Positions 5,796 through 6,011 of a stretch of DNA of 6,011 bases are shown here, piece by piece. The position numbers and the translations under genes were made by a program. How positions within the stretch are numbered: the first letter of the stretch is position 1; each line of letters opens with the position of its first letter. This DNA comes from an uncultured Sulfitobacter sp. (GTDB lineage Bacteria; Pseudomonadota; Alphaproteobacteria; Rhodobacterales; Rhodobacteraceae): NCBI GenBank assembly GCA_937923365.1, contig CALAIJ010000120.1, positions 1 through 6,011 of the forward strand, in the 5' to 3' direction. The notes beneath the pieces were generated by a model that worked only from the letters and a program-made list of their open reading frames with translations, did no database searches and was not told the DNA's origin.

Positions 5796-6011
5796 TTACC
5801 AGCAGATGCTGTTCTGACTGCCGCGGCGCGGTTTGTCTTTTGAATAGGTCCGTTTCAGCAGATACGCGCGATCGCTCCACGAGGTAGCCGCAACAAAGGC
5901 GCGCACCTCGTCTTCGTGACCGGAAAAGAACAGAAAGTTCAGGCCTCGCTCCATCACCGCGTTCATATGCGTGCCGGGGCGCTTTTCGTAGCGTCTTGCG
6001 ATGGTCTCGCG
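5796..6011 (-). CDS. 3' end of an unrecognised protein gene (truncated by the window edge)
   Basis: On the minus strand the frame is open from the window edge for 71 codons to TAA (TTA on the plus strand at 5796-5798). Codon choice is coherent, with mostly G or C in third positions, as in the neighbouring genes. The visible C-terminus includes ARRYEKRPGTHMNAVMERG, then NFLFFSGHEDEVRAFVAA and SWSDRAYLLKRTYSK, and ends with a basic tail and SICW. It looks soluble, mixed alpha/beta and arginine-rich. I do not recognise the family, and the start lies outside the window. It converges on the reductase gene with only three bases between the two stop codons, leaving no room for a separate terminator. 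Reality of the gene is likely from its uninterrupted frame and codon use; function is unknown. Confidence 0.7.
   Translation of the reverse strand, partial: RETIARRYEKRPGTHMNAVMERGLNFLFFSGHEDEVRAFVAATSWSDRAYLLKRTYSKDKPRRGSQNSICW

Noticed and set aside
5663..5887. Forward 74-codon frame spanning the end of the reductase and the convergent gene
   Set aside because: It is an out-of-frame overlap with two better supported coding regions and shows no domain or ribosome binding site.

Overview
The window is a compact stretch of a GC-rich genome. Its gene style (alphaproteobacterial HAMP-type sensor kinase, CioAB-type quinol oxidase with a DUF2474-like small protein, GC-rich third codon positions) best fits an alphaproteobacterium, probably of the Rhodobacterales/Roseobacter group. 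That placement is inferred from family resemblance, not from a marker gene.

Layout, left to right. Positions 1-85 are a short upstream region. Positions 86-2091 hold an OmpR-family response regulator and its sensor histidine kinase, with stop and start overlapping by one base. A 112-base gap (2092-2203) follows and contains a 15-base periodic motif. Positions 2204-4732 hold a tightly packed three-gene oxidase operon: cytochrome bd-type quinol oxidase subunit I (CioA-type, short Q-loop), subunit II, and a 36-residue single-span membrane protein that resembles the DUF2474 family and starts inside the stop codon of subunit II. After a 94-base gap, 4827-5792 encodes a zinc-less NADPH:quinone oxidoreductase-type protein of the MDR superfamily with a strong ribosome binding site. 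The last 216 bases (5796-6011) hold the 3' end of an unrecognised gene on the minus strand, convergent with the reductase; the two stop codons are three bases apart.

How the genes work together. The oxidase oxidises quinol in the cytoplasmic membrane and reduces oxygen to water; enzymes of this type do not pump protons, and CioAB forms are typically less sensitive to cyanide. The adjacent two-component system, on the same strand, is a reasonable candidate regulator of the oxidase, but the sequence gives only position and a possible repeat as evidence. The quinone oxidoreductase-like enzyme may be unrelated to respiration despite its family name.

No stretch over 300 bases lacks a gene. No tRNA, rRNA, CRISPR array, insertion sequence or convincing intrinsic terminator was seen. 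Most of the window is ordinary core-type gene content. The points most worth a second look are the small third oxidase gene, the periodic motif upstream of the oxidase, the regulator-oxidase pairing and the unidentified convergent gene.
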